From a virus: a stretch of DNA of 20,109 nt. The number at the start of each line of letters is the position of its first letter. Position 1 is the stretch's first letter. Positions 1 to 8,364 of this stretch are shown piece by piece. The notes below the pieces were generated by a model that saw only the letters and a list, made by a program, of their open reading frames with translations, was not told where the DNA came from and did no database searches. The stretch spans positions 1-20,109 of the IMG/VR virus record IMGVR_UViG_3300036668_000211. The stretch is one strand, 5' to 3'. A program made the position numbers and the translations under genes.

Positions 1-2
1 TA

Positions 3-1163
3 GCGTACAAAGCGCAAAGCGTACCGATGCGAGTAGTTTATGACGAATTTCATAAAGACTATACCGATTTTATTTTGACGCCTTTAATACAGAATTTGGA
101 ATTTAAATATGATGCTATTTTAGCCACTGATTTTGATTTGTCAAAAGTATTTTACATAGAGCAACAGGCGGCGTATTGGATACCTTTAGAAATTAGCTTT
201 TCTACAAAAAAGGATAAAATAAATATACGTGCGATGTTAATTAAAGCGAAAAAAGTTGTTAGTCCTACTCTTAATAATTTTAATTCCGTATTATTAGACT
301 TTAAGCAAAAAGTAATTTTTACAAAGGAATTTTTATTGTCGATGTATCCGTTCCCTAGTCCTAATCAGTACCCGTGGGAAGTTGTGATTTTCAAAAGTTA
401 TGACCAAAATAAAAACAGATTATTTATAAATGATGTTTTAGTACCTGCAAACTCTTTGCCGCAAGCTTTTAGTATTGATGCATTGCTGGATAATTCAATA
501 GTATTAGAATCTAATGATGACAATCAAAGTAACCCTAACACTTTGACTGATGCGCTATTAATACAGGCTAGTGATACAAATGGGGGTGTTTCAAATGAGG
601 CTTATATTACTTTAAAACATACAGGGGTCGCAAAATTAGAAAGTAACTTTTTGCAAATTACAGATTTTGAATTTATTAAAACGGGTGGCTCTCCTAGCAC
701 ACTTCAAGCAATGCCATTTAATTATGTAGTTGGTTTAAGACCTAATATAAATAATACGGTAACGAGTGCCGTTCCTGTATTACATGGAGAAAATTCAAAC
801 CCACCGTCTACATTTAATTTAATAGATGCAACTCAAAATTATACTAATTTAAAATTAGAAATTGAAGCCTTTAATATTAGAATAGAGCAAACTTCTATTT
901 TAACGCTTCCTAGAACGGATTACAAAGTTTTGATGTTAGTAAATAACACGCTCACTACTTTAACGAGTGGGACAATAGAGCAACAAGGTATTGCAATAGT
1001 TCAAATACCTTATATTTTAAGGCAACTTGGAAGCGTACAATCAGGTACAAAAATTAAAGTATATTTTAGATTTGATTATACAGCCGCACCATTTAGTAAC
1101 AGAACATCAATAGTAACATTTAAAGAAGTAGCAGTAAAATTCACAACCACCGTAACAGTATAA
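3..1163 (+). CDS. Phage tail/structural protein, 5' partial
   Basis: The reading frame is open from the first complete codon of the window (position 3) and runs through the first ATG at 27. The bases before that ATG are coding-like and lack the A-rich leader seen before other starts here. The true start is therefore probably upstream and the gene is 5' truncated. At least 387 residues are visible. The protein looks like a soluble, beta-rich structural protein, with many Thr/Asn/Ser and alternating hydrophobic strands in the C-terminal half. No enzyme motif is visible. It ends two bases before the tape-measure start, so the two are surely co-transcribed, and a tail or baseplate role is inferred from that position. 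I do not recognise a named family. Confidence 0.7.
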   Translation, partial: AYKAQSVPMRVVYDEFHKDYTDFILTPLIQNLEFKYDAILATDFDLSKVFYIEQQAAYWIPLEISFSTKKDKINIRAMLIKAKKVVSPTLNNFNSVLLDFKQKVIFTKEFLLSMYPFPSPNQYPWEVVIFKSYDQNKNRLFINDVLVPANSLPQAFSIDALLDNSIVLESNDDNQSNPNTLTDALLIQASDTNGGVSNEAYITLKHTGVAKLESNFLQITDFEFIKTGGSPSTLQAMPFNYVVGLRPNINNTVTSAVPVLHGENSNPPSTFNLIDATQNYTNLKLEIEAFNIRIEQTSILTLPRTDYKVLMLVNNTLTTLTSGTIEQQGIAIVQIPYILRQLGSVQSGTKIKVYFRFDYTAAPFSNRTSIVTFKEVAVKFTTTVTV

Positions 1164-1165
1164 AA

Positions 1166-4000
1166 ATGGCAGAAGAAATAGTAATAGGTAAATTAATCCT
1201 TGACAATTCAGATTTAGATAGGGCTTTAATCGACTCGAAAAAAGCAGTTATTGAATTAGAAAACGAGCAAAAGAATTTAAAAAAAACAACGGATAATCTA
1301 TCCAACGCAACAGAAGAGCAATTAAAAACTTTCGTAGCAAATGAAGCGAAAATAAAAAGTGCACGTTCGGAATATTCAGCAAACCAAAAGACAGTTTTAG
1401 AACTCACGAAAGCGCAAACTGGACTAGATGCGTCTTTAGTTCAAAACATTAAAACGCAAGAACAAGCCGCTGCAAATACTAGAGACTTAATCGCTGCACG
1501 AAAGCAAATTGATACCACAACAGTAGACGGTGCAAAAGCAATTACAGATATTAACGCAAAAATAGAATCTAATAACACGCTTATAAAAAATAGTAGCTCA
1601 GCACTAGAGCAGCAAAAGATTAATATAGGTAAATATCCAGAATTTATGGGGGCGGTCAGTTCCTCGTTTAGTGGCGCAACTAAGCAAATAATTGGATTTG
1701 GACAACAGGGAAAAGCAGTTATAGGAGAGCTAACGGGTACAATCGGTAATTTCAGAGCAGCGCAAGAAGCAAGTAAAACCGCATCGCAAACTTTAGCAAC
1801 AGCGCAAGCGGCGCAAAACATAGCAACGCAAGCGGCAACAGTAGCAGAAACACAAAGGACGTTAATCGGTTTTCAATATGCAGCAGGAAAAGCAACGCAA
1901 ACAGAAGTTGAAGCGGCTAACACAACAGCAACAGCAGCCAATGCAGCAGCAACAGCGGCGCAAGCAACAGTACAAACAGCCGCAACCGCTGCAACAGTAA
2001 CGGGTACAATTGCTACTAGAGCGTTAAGTATGGCGATGCTAGCAATTCCTTTGGTGGCTATTTTGGCTTTAATAGTCCCTTTGATTTCATTTCTTACCTC
2101 CACGCAGGAGGGAATGGATAAAATAACAGCTGTAACACGTCCGCTTACTGCAATATTCCAATCCTTTATTGGTGTACTGCAAAACGCTGGAAAAGCCTTG
2201 TTTGATACGTTTGCCAATCCAAAGCAGGCGTTAGAAGATTTTGCGGATTTCGTTAAGCAAAATTTAATAAATAGGTTCAAAGCATTTGGCGTAATCCTAC
2301 AGGGTATTATAAATTTAGATTTCAAAAAGGTGGCAAATGGAGTGGCGCAAGCAGGGACAGGAATAGAAAATTTAAGCGATAAAGTAGCAGGAGCTGCAAA
2401 ACAAACAGCTAAATTTTTAGCGGATGCAGCGGCGAGGGGTGCGGCTTTAGATGCACTTGAAAAGAAACTAGAAAAAACTAGAGTTGCTAATATTTTATTG
2501 TTAGGAAAAGCAACCGAAGAGGTTAAGGCGCAAAATAGAATTGCAGAGGATTTAACGAAAAGCAATAAGGAGCGTGAAGCCGCAACTTTAAAATCTATAG
2601 TTGCAGCGAAAGAAATTAACAGGCTGAAAAATCTAGAACTAGATATTGAAATAGAAATATTAAAAAATAAGCAGTCAAATAATGATACTTCAAGAGCAGA
2701 CCAAGAAGCTCTTAACAAATTAATTGCAGCTAAAAACGCAAATAATGCAGGGCTTTTGGAATTGGAAACAACGCAAACAAATAAGCTAAATGGTATTAGA
2801 AAAGACACGCAAACCAAAGCAGCAACAGCCGCAAAGGAAGCGACCGATTTAGCAAATAAAGAAGCGAGAAACAGAATTGATATTTTAAAAACAGAAGCCG
2901 CAAATAGTAATTTAACAGCCGATCAAAAAGTCGCAAATGCTAAAAAAGTTTTTGAATTAGAAAACGCTTTAGCAAGTAAAACTACAACAGGAAGCGACCG
3001 AACTAAAGCGCAATTACAGATTAGACAAGATTTGTCTAGTCAAATTTTGTCAATTGCAGAAGAGCAAATCGAAAAGGAATTACAAGCCCAAAAGAAAGCA
3101 TTTGCAGAAAATAAAAAGATTAACAAAGAGCAATTAGACGGGCTTGTGCAAAGTGCAAATGATTTGGCAAATGCGCAAGTACTTTTGTTAGATAAACAAT
3201 TATTAAGCGAGCGAGCATATTCCGATGAAGTTTTAAAAATAAATGCAGGGAAAAATGAAAGCATCGCAATTGCAAACTCAGTATTTGATGAGGGAGAAAA
3301 AGTAAGGCTTCAAGTAAAAGCCGCAAATGATAAAGCACTTGAAGACATTGCGTTTCAAATTAAACTGCAAGATATTACGGATAGAGACGCAACCGAGCAG
3401 GAAATTAAAACCGAACTTTTAGCCGCAAATTATGCACGAGATTTAGAAATGTTAGAAGCTTCTTTGGCTTCGCAAGAAATTAGTGAGGATGTTTATAGGA
3501 ATAAAAAGGCTTTAGCGGAAAAGAAATTTAACAGCGAAACGGTAAAGAATGATAAAATTTTATTAGCTCAAAAAAACCAGTCAAATGTTAAAATGGTGCA
3601 GGATGGAATTTCTGCACTACAAAGTCTATTTGGAGAAAGTAAAGCGTTATCCGTTGCGTCCGCTTTGGTCAATACTTATTTAGGAATCACGGCGGCTCTT
3701 AAAGCTCCAACATTAGCGGAGAGAATTGTAGGAATTACACTCGCAACGGCAACAGGATTTTCAGCCGTTAAGAACATTTTGAAAACTAATAAAAGCAGTA
3801 GTTCAATTGAGGGCGGCGGTTCTGCTCCAGTTACCACAACGGGTGCAGGGTCGTTTGTAAATAATTCACAAACCTCAACAATAGCAACAGTAAGCCAATC
3901 ACCAGTAGAAAATAGAACAATAGTAACGCCACCTGTTTTGGTTTTAGAAAGCTTTTTAGAAGTTCAGAACCAAGTAGCTATAAAAGTTTCGAGTGAATAG
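1166..4000 (+). CDS. Tail tape measure protein
   Basis: At 944 residues this is the longest gene in the window and is almost entirely alpha-helical and coiled-coil. It has a Lys/Glu/Asn-rich helical N-terminus, an Ala/Gln/Thr-rich low-complexity stretch around residues 195-285, and a strongly hydrophobic segment around residues 286-311. Long charged coiled coils occupy about 420-790, and a second hydrophobic Ala/Gly/Leu-rich segment lies around 828-873. Length, helicity and membrane-like patches are the standard signature of tape measure proteins, which set tail length and take part in DNA passage through the host envelope. Tape measures imply a long tail, contractile or not. The start at 1166 follows the previous stop closely in an A-rich context. 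Large antisense frames across this gene are codon-bias shadows. Confidence 0.9.
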   Translation: MAEEIVIGKLILDNSDLDRALIDSKKAVIELENEQKNLKKTTDNLSNATEEQLKTFVANEAKIKSARSEYSANQKTVLELTKAQTGLDASLVQNIKTQEQAAANTRDLIAARKQIDTTTVDGAKAITDINAKIESNNTLIKNSSSALEQQKINIGKYPEFMGAVSSSFSGATKQIIGFGQQGKAVIGELTGTIGNFRAAQEASKTASQTLATAQAAQNIATQAATVAETQRTLIGFQYAAGKATQTEVEAANTTATAANAAATAAQATVQTAATAATVTGTIATRALSMAMLAIPLVAILALIVPLISFLTSTQEGMDKITAVTRPLTAIFQSFIGVLQNAGKALFDTFANPKQALEDFADFVKQNLINRFKAFGVILQGIINLDFKKVANGVAQAGTGIENLSDKVAGAAKQTAKFLADAAARGAALDALEKKLEKTRVANILLLGKATEEVKAQNRIAEDLTKSNKEREAATLKSIVAAKEINRLKNLELDIEIEILKNKQSNNDTSRADQEALNKLIAAKNANNAGLLELETTQTNKLNGIRKDTQTKAATAAKEATDLANKEARNRIDILKTEAANSNLTADQKVANAKKVFELENALASKTTTGSDRTKAQLQIRQDLSSQILSIAEEQIEKELQAQKKAFAENKKINKEQLDGLVQSANDLANAQVLLLDKQLLSERAYSDEVLKINAGKNESIAIANSVFDEGEKVRLQVKAANDKALEDIAFQIKLQDITDRDATEQEIKTELLAANYARDLEMLEASLASQEISEDVYRNKKALAEKKFNSETVKNDKILLAQKNQSNVKMVQDGISALQSLFGESKALSVASALVNTYLGITAALKAPTLAERIVGITLATATGFSAVKNILKTNKSSSSIEGGGSAPVTTTGAGSFVNNSQTSTIATVSQSPVENRTIVTPPVLVLESFLEVQNQVAIKVSSE

Positions 4001-4042
4001 TAAAAAAACTATAGATAAAACTTATAATTAGAAAAAATTATA

Positions 4043-4050
4043 TATATTTG
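4043..4050 (+). promoter_or_regulatory. Candidate -7 promoter element (TATATTTG)
   Basis: TATATTTG matches the Bacteroidota -7 consensus TAnnTTTG and lies in the 54-base gap after the tape measure gene. The position 19 bases upstream reads ACTT, so there is no good -33 TTTG. The element ends four bases before the ATG at 4055. If used, the transcript would begin at or within a few bases of the start codon, giving a leaderless or near-leaderless message. Confidence 0.45.
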
Positions 4051-4054
4051 CTTT

Positions 4055-4288
4055 ATGATAGATTTTATCAATGCTTTGGCGAGTAGCATAACTGGCAAAC
4101 ATACAACTGAATCATTAAGACGTTCAAATATTTGTGCGCAATGTCCAGAGAAAAGTAAAAAATTTTACGCTGCCATTGTTAATGCTGAAATAAAAGATGT
4201 ACAAGGTTATGCGTGCGATAGGTGCGCCTGTCCAATTGCTACAAAAGTATTTGCGAAAGATAAAAATGATATTTGCACAAAATGGTAG
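4055..4288 (+). CDS. Small Cys-rich, probably zinc-binding phage protein
   Basis: This is a 77-residue protein. It has a CxxC pair at Cys27/Cys30, a CxxCxC group at Cys54/Cys57/Cys59 and a last cysteine at Cys74 in a C-terminal ICTKW. The pattern resembles small Bacteroidota phage proteins with two cysteine knuckles and a terminal CP..KW-type motif, so structural zinc binding is likely. Exact function is unknown. It sits between the tape measure and the protease gene, and its stop codon overlaps the start of the next gene, so the two are probably translationally coupled. It has its own candidate -7 promoter element immediately upstream. Confidence 0.8.
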   Translation: MIDFINALASSITGKHTTESLRRSNICAQCPEKSKKFYAAIVNAEIKDVQGYACDRCACPIATKVFAKDKNDICTKW

Positions 4289-4779
4289 AAATATTTATAG
4301 TAGGGGCTTTTGAAGCCGCAATGGAAAATAAATTTAATAAGGATATTTTAGTCTTGAAAAGTGGCGATGTTGCTCTTTTCAACATTACTTCACATGGTGG
4401 CGAACTTGAATGTCTAAAACGAATGACTGCAAAAGTTTATGCACTTAAAGAAATGGGTGTACACGTTGTAACTTACGTTCCTACCTATGCAGAAAGTGCG
4501 GGTTTTTTCTTTTTTCTTTTAGGAGACCACCGAGAAATGGAAGAGACGGCAACGGTTCATTATCATACTCCACGTGTATTTTTGGAAAATGGATTTATTG
4601 CAACCAAACACAGTCTTACAGGTTTACTAACTGATATTTCAGCATACCAAGATTTCACGAGCAGCCTATTTAAAGCTAGTTGTGATATTAGCGAAGACAT
4701 TTTTTCGCTACTTGAAAATAGTGAGTTACCAATGAACCGCGCAAATTTACAAACTTTAGGAATTATTAACCAAACATAA
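4282..4779 (+). CDS. ClpP/S14-like serine protease, probable head maturation protease
   Basis: I chose the ATG at 4282, which overlaps the preceding stop codon, over an in-frame TTG three codons earlier. The 165-residue protein carries the ClpP fold landmarks in order. There is an N-terminal hydrophobic strand, ITSHGG at residues 35-40 (oxyanion/GG loop, like NSPGG in ClpP), AESAGFFFFLLGD at 70-82 with Ser72 as the likely nucleophile, and VHYHTP at 92-97 with His95 as the likely catalytic His. The Ser-His spacing is close to ClpP. The third residue of the triad is not certain by eye. Its place just before a scaffold-like gene and the probable major capsid gene fits a prohead protease that cleaves scaffold and capsid during head maturation. 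At 165 residues it is shorter than cellular ClpP (about 195-205). Confidence 0.82.
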   Translation: MVEIFIVGAFEAAMENKFNKDILVLKSGDVALFNITSHGGELECLKRMTAKVYALKEMGVHVVTYVPTYAESAGFFFFLLGDHREMEETATVHYHTPRVFLENGFIATKHSLTGLLTDISAYQDFTSSLFKASCDISEDIFSLLENSELPMNRANLQTLGIINQT

Positions 4780-4786
4780 TTTAAAA

Positions 4787-5242
4787 ATGAAAATCAAAAA
4801 TCCAATTTTAGCGACTATGTTAGCGAAATTAGGCGTAGAAGTGAAAGCAGAATTAATGGTAGATGATACCAATGGTTTATCAATTACTTTTCCCGACATT
4901 TCGGATGTAGTAGAGATTGCAGAAGGTGTTTCTGTAAATGCTCCAGATGGTACTTATACAGTAGCAGACGGAGAAAACACAATTACTATGACTGTTTTAG
5001 GTGGTATAGTAACAGCTTATGAACTTACTACGCCAGACGCTCCAGACGAGCCAGTTGAAGCAAATGCAGAAGTACTTGCAGTATTAGAGGCGGTTGTAGA
5101 GGCAAACGTAAAGGCAAACGGTTTAATCGTTGCTTTACAAGCTGAAATGAAAGCTTTAAAAGTTTCTTTGAAACACGAACCTTTACAAGCTCCAGCTGCT
5201 GCTGCTGATAAAACAAAACCACAATTTAAAATCATAGGATAA
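4787..5242 (+). CDS. Scaffold- or decoration-like head protein
   Basis: This 151-residue protein lies between the protease and the probable major capsid gene, the usual place of a scaffold. The N-terminal two thirds is acidic and beta-rich, with a DGTYTVADGEN-type hairpin around residues 54-64 that recurs in head proteins of Bacteroidota phages. It is followed by a Pro/Asp/Glu linker near 85-92, a helix or coiled coil at about 95-130, and an Ala/Pro/Lys-rich tail. Low aromatic content and a helical C-terminus suit a scaffold. A decoration protein is the alternative. It ends one base before the next start. Confidence 0.6.
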   Translation: MKIKNPILATMLAKLGVEVKAELMVDDTNGLSITFPDISDVVEIAEGVSVNAPDGTYTVADGENTITMTVLGGIVTAYELTTPDAPDEPVEANAEVLAVLEAVVEANVKANGLIVALQAEMKALKVSLKHEPLQAPAAAADKTKPQFKIIG

Positions 5243-5243
5243 T

Positions 5244-6278
5244 ATGGCAACATTAAACCAAGTATGTATTCCTGCAGGCAGAATTGTAGAAGGAGTTTTT
5301 GAATTAAGCTCAATTGAAGAGGCTTTATCAATTTCATCTTTAAAGTATAATACTACTTTACAAGTAGATGAAGATAGCATATTTTTAGCTCCCGAAGCGA
5401 TTACGGATGCAGTAGCAATGGCAGGATGTGAGATTACGGAATCTTGCGACTTACCAGCTGTATTAGAATCAAACCAGTATAATTTCATGGCGGGTTGTGA
5501 TTTATGTTTAAATGAATTGACTTCCAACGAAAAGAAAGTTTTTGGAATTAACGTATCAAAACCAGAACCAACAGCGGCTTTGTCTTCTCGTTACGAAACT
5601 GGATTTATTACTAAAATTTTAAATTCAACACGTAAAATTAATTGGTTAGGGTCGAAAGATTATGTAGCTGCTAATTTAGCAAATGCAGCATTGTTGCCAA
5701 ACTACATTAAAGCGGATGGAATCTGGACTAAAATCGTCGCCCTTTCTCCTGCAGCTCCACGTTACACAATTGACAAAAATGCTGAGTTAACAAAAACTTT
5801 GCAAACTACATGGACAGGGGATGAGGTTTTAGACGTTATTGAAGAGATGCGTTTATTACAATCAGATACAATGAGGGCGGTTGTGGATACTTTAAAATTC
5901 GTACAAATTACAGCTGAAATGTATGACGCTCTTATTCGCTCTATGCGTTTAAAAGACTTCGACTTATGTTGTGTAGGCTCTTTAGCTTCGCAAGTTGCGG
6001 GGGGTGTTGAAGTTCCTGTAATTTTATACGGAGATTTAACGATAGTTAAGTACACTGAATTAAGCGCCGCTATTCGTGATTTAGCACTTGTTGGAGATGC
6101 TTGGAATTTGCCGAATAGAGTAGTTATGTCTTTAGGTTTGCCTATCGTAAACTACACTCAAGCAGGTTCATTTGAAGAGGAATTTACAGCCGTAAACGGT
6201 AAGTATTTAGCTTCTTACAGTTTAACAACTGCAATTGTAGACCCTTTTCCAGCGGACTTCTACGTATTAGGCTACTAA
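5244..6278 (+). CDS. Probable major capsid protein
   Basis: This is a 344-residue protein of mixed alpha/beta composition, a normal size for an HK97-fold capsid subunit. It is directly downstream of the protease and scaffold-like genes. The central helix around residues 185-215 and a C-terminal run of strands ending in ADFYVLGY resemble the P-domain and A-domain endings of capsid proteins. It has several cysteines (for example near residues 59, 66, 83 and 86), unusual for a capsid but found in some Bacteroidota phage capsids. The assignment rests on size, composition and order. No catalytic motif is present. Terminator-like hairpins just inside the following genes fit a need for high expression of this one. 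Confidence 0.7.
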   Translation: MATLNQVCIPAGRIVEGVFELSSIEEALSISSLKYNTTLQVDEDSIFLAPEAITDAVAMAGCEITESCDLPAVLESNQYNFMAGCDLCLNELTSNEKKVFGINVSKPEPTAALSSRYETGFITKILNSTRKINWLGSKDYVAANLANAALLPNYIKADGIWTKIVALSPAAPRYTIDKNAELTKTLQTTWTGDEVLDVIEEMRLLQSDTMRAVVDTLKFVQITAEMYDALIRSMRLKDFDLCCVGSLASQVAGGVEVPVILYGDLTIVKYTELSAAIRDLALVGDAWNLPNRVVMSLGLPIVNYTQAGSFEEEFTAVNGKYLASYSLTTAIVDPFPADFYVLGY

Positions 6279-6296
6279 TTTTTAAAAAAAATAAAT

Positions 6297-6911
6297 ATGG
6301 CTTTATGTTATAAACCAGCGGACGTATTAAAAGCGTGCGACTCATCAGATTTAAACGCCCTCTCAGGGGGGCTTTTAATAAATTTAAAAGCGTTTAAAGC
6401 TGTAAAAGCGACAGGTAAGAAATTTACTTATGACGATATTACAGTAATTGACCCGACTACAAATGCTTATCCTGTTGCAGGTAGTGATTACTATCCTATA
6501 CTAATAGAATGGGAGAAAAACGCGGTAAAACCTAATTACGAGGTTGTTTCTAGTGATGTTAAAAAAGACACTTATGTACAAGTTGCAAGCAGTTTAATTA
6601 TTGCAAACAGTGAAAGCGATGCAGGAAAAGAAACGCTTATGTCTTTAGCTACTGAAAAATATGTATTTGTTTATGCACTTTCTGGAGTATCTGACGAATT
6701 AGATACTTATCAAGTTTTAGGCTCTAAAAATGGCTTACAATTTGTAGTTGAACCAACTAGTGACGAAGTAGGTGGACGTGTTACAGGAACATTAAGAAGT
6801 CTTAACGGTGGAGCAGAGGGAAATCCAAACGGATATAACTTTTTATTAGATACTGGACTACCAGCAACAGAAACGTTATTTAACAACCGTTTTAGCACGG
6901 TCGTAATTTAA
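6297..6911 (+). CDS. Probable tail tube or head-associated structural protein
   Basis: This is a 204-residue, beta-rich protein without enzyme motifs. The C-terminal half contains alternating strands and Gly/Asn-rich turns (around residues 140-185), as in tail tube subunits or head decoration proteins. It starts 18 bases after the capsid gene, behind an A-rich leader, and its stop overlaps the next start (TAATG). A GC-rich hairpin followed by TTTT sits only about 60 bases into the gene. The structural role is inferred from composition and position, and the tail tube call is tentative. Confidence 0.55.
   Translation: MALCYKPADVLKACDSSDLNALSGGLLINLKAFKAVKATGKKFTYDDITVIDPTTNAYPVAGSDYYPILIEWEKNAVKPNYEVVSSDVKKDTYVQVASSLIIANSESDAGKETLMSLATEKYVFVYALSGVSDELDTYQVLGSKNGLQFVVEPTSDEVGGRVTGTLRSLNGGAEGNPNGYNFLLDTGLPATETLFNNRFSTVVI
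6357..6376 (+). terminator. Terminator-like hairpin inside the gene after the capsid gene
   Basis: GCCCTC (6357-6362) pairs with GGGGGC (6367-6372) over a four-base loop (one G-U pair), followed directly by TTTT at 6373-6376. It lies about 60 bases into the 6297 gene. It resembles a weak intrinsic terminator and could shorten part of the transcripts leaving the capsid gene. Translating ribosomes may suppress it. Confidence 0.45.
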
Positions 6912-7318
6912 TGACTAGGGAAGAATTTAACGCCTTGCCTGTAGAGGTAAGGCGTTTTATATCTAACCACGCGGGTTGTTTAGGTTGTGGCGGAAATGCG
7001 GAACAGAAACTAACTAAAGCCTACGAGCTTTATAAAACACAAAGAAAAATGAAAGCATACCAATTACACGGTGGTGGTATTAATTATCTTAAAGACGGTC
7101 AAAAAGGCGTATTATATGCTATTGATCAAAACGATACAGCGGATAGCACACGCCAAAAAATAGAAATTGCAAAAGCAATATACAAGGCTAGTCCTCACGT
7201 GTTTACAATATTTGATAAAGATGCAATTTCTGAATTGTTAGAAAGTTTAAAGCCTGCTGAAATTGTTAATCTTGACAATGTTCAGAAAAGACAAAAAAAC
7301 GGAAAATTTAAAAAATAA
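6911..7318 (+). CDS. Conserved-type phage protein of unknown function
   Basis: This 135-residue protein sits between structural genes. The N-terminus carries a GCLGCGG motif around residues 22-28 (one CxxC pair), followed by a charged helical region and a basic C-terminal tail ending KNGKFKK. A single CxxC is not enough to claim a zinc site without partners. It starts in the TAATG overlap with the previous gene and ends five bases before the portal gene. A strong terminator-like hairpin occupies its first 50 bases. I do not recognise the family. A head-tail joining or assembly role is possible from position only. Confidence 0.75.
   Translation: MTREEFNALPVEVRRFISNHAGCLGCGGNAEQKLTKAYELYKTQRKMKAYQLHGGGINYLKDGQKGVLYAIDQNDTADSTRQKIEIAKAIYKASPHVFTIFDKDAISELLESLKPAEIVNLDNVQKRQKNGKFKK
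6929..6958 (+). terminator. Strong terminator-like hairpin at the start of a coding region
   Basis: An 11-base arm (6929-6939) pairs with 6946-6956 with only one G-U pair, over a six-base loop (6940-6945). The stem runs into a T tract (6955-6958). The structure is as good as many intrinsic terminators. It begins just 18 bases after the start codon of the 6911 gene, so it may serve as the partial terminator of the capsid/6297 transcript. Confidence 0.6.
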
Positions 7319-7323
7319 AAATT

Positions 7324-8364
7324 ATGTTTACAGACTTTTTTAAAGTCAAAGGCAAAAAGAAAAGAAAAGCCGTCGATACTAAGGGATATGTCCAATTAGA
7401 CGGCGGCTTATTTTTTTCCAACCTTGACGAAGCGTATTTAAATAGTCCAACGGCAACAATGTCGCTTTTAAAATTCCACGAGTACGCCGTACCTGCTAAT
7501 CTAATGCAGAAGTATCAGGAACTTTGGAAAAAAATAGAAAGCGATTACATACGTTACGGATATTATATGATATTAGTATCTTATAATGTGGATGCTGAAG
7601 CTATACAATGGGATTATTTAAACCCTAAAAAATTTCTAGTTAAAGATTTTGATGACAACGATAATGCATCGACTTTTATTAACATCATTTCGAACAAAGA
7701 ATATCCAACTTTCAACAGCTCAAAAACAGTAGTAAGGTCGCAATTTGAAAAGCAAGGTTTTAGTAAGTTTGCGGGTCAAATCTATATGTATAACGACAGC
7801 TCATTACCTTATAGAGTAACTCCAATGTATAGCGTTTTAAAGTGGATGCGTACAGAAGCAGATGCATCTACTTACATCGATAAGGCTTGTGATAATGCGA
7901 TGTTTGGAAACAATATTTTTATAGTTAAAAAATCAAGTTCCGCAACAGAAACAGAAATAGCAGTTTTAGAAAGTGTAAAAGAAGCGATTAGCTCCACAAA
8001 AGGAGTTGATGAAGCAGGTCAAAATTTACTAATTGAATATAGCGGAGATATTGATGACGTTTCTAAATTACTTTCTAAAGTTTCAATTTCAAATGATTTT
8101 GAAGTAGACTTGTTGAATAATGCGGATGCAAAAGCAAGCGAAAAGATAGCAATGGCTTGTTATGGTTTTCCTTTGATTTTGGTAAAACAAAGCGAAGGAA
8201 TATTTGGAAATAGTGGAGAAGCTATTACGGTGGCTACTAATGAATGGGCAAAAACGTGCCAAAAAGAAGCCGTTAATATTTTAGACGGATTAAAAAAAAT
8301 AGGCTTTCAAATAACAAAAGAAAAAAATGATACCATTAACAATCCCAACAATACAGGAGCTTAA
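7324..8364 (+). CDS. Probable portal protein
   Basis: This 346-residue protein has portal-like architecture. The N-terminus is basic. A central segment around residues 160-200 (YRVTPMYSVLKWMRTEADAS) matches the pattern in portals where a long helix follows a 'Y..SP' turn. A later motif around 275-310 (ASEKIAMACYGFPLILV, then an N-x-GEA-rich helix) corresponds to the 'I..AFGVPP.LLG....N.EE' segment of HK97-type portals. Portals form the dodecameric DNA gate of the head. It is somewhat short for the family (usually 400 or more) and follows rather than precedes the capsid gene. The connector gene overlaps its 3' end by 38 bases. Confidence 0.72.
   Translation: MFTDFFKVKGKKKRKAVDTKGYVQLDGGLFFSNLDEAYLNSPTATMSLLKFHEYAVPANLMQKYQELWKKIESDYIRYGYYMILVSYNVDAEAIQWDYLNPKKFLVKDFDDNDNASTFINIISNKEYPTFNSSKTVVRSQFEKQGFSKFAGQIYMYNDSSLPYRVTPMYSVLKWMRTEADASTYIDKACDNAMFGNNIFIVKKSSSATETEIAVLESVKEAISSTKGVDEAGQNLLIEYSGDIDDVSKLLSKVSISNDFEVDLLNNADAKASEKIAMACYGFPLILVKQSEGIFGNSGEAITVATNEWAKTCQKEAVNILDGLKKIGFQITKEKNDTINNPNNTGA
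7333..7417 (+). terminator. Two stacked hairpins at the start of the portal gene, the second ending in a T tract
   Basis: GACTTT (7333-7338) pairs with AAAGTC (7342-7347) over a TTT loop. Just downstream AAGCC plus GTC (7367-7374) pairs with GAC and GGCTT (7399-7401 and 7405-7409) with a three-base bulge, followed by seven T at 7411-7417. Both lie inside the first 95 bases of the portal gene. They could act as a partial terminator or limit portal translation, since only 12 copies are needed per head. Confidence 0.4.

Noticed and set aside
1873-2817. A 314-residue open frame antisense to the tape measure gene
   Set aside because: Its hydrophobic Ala/Ser/Phe composition is the mirror of Ala/Lys/Glu codons on the plus strand. 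It has no leader or family resemblance, and the tape measure covers it entirely.
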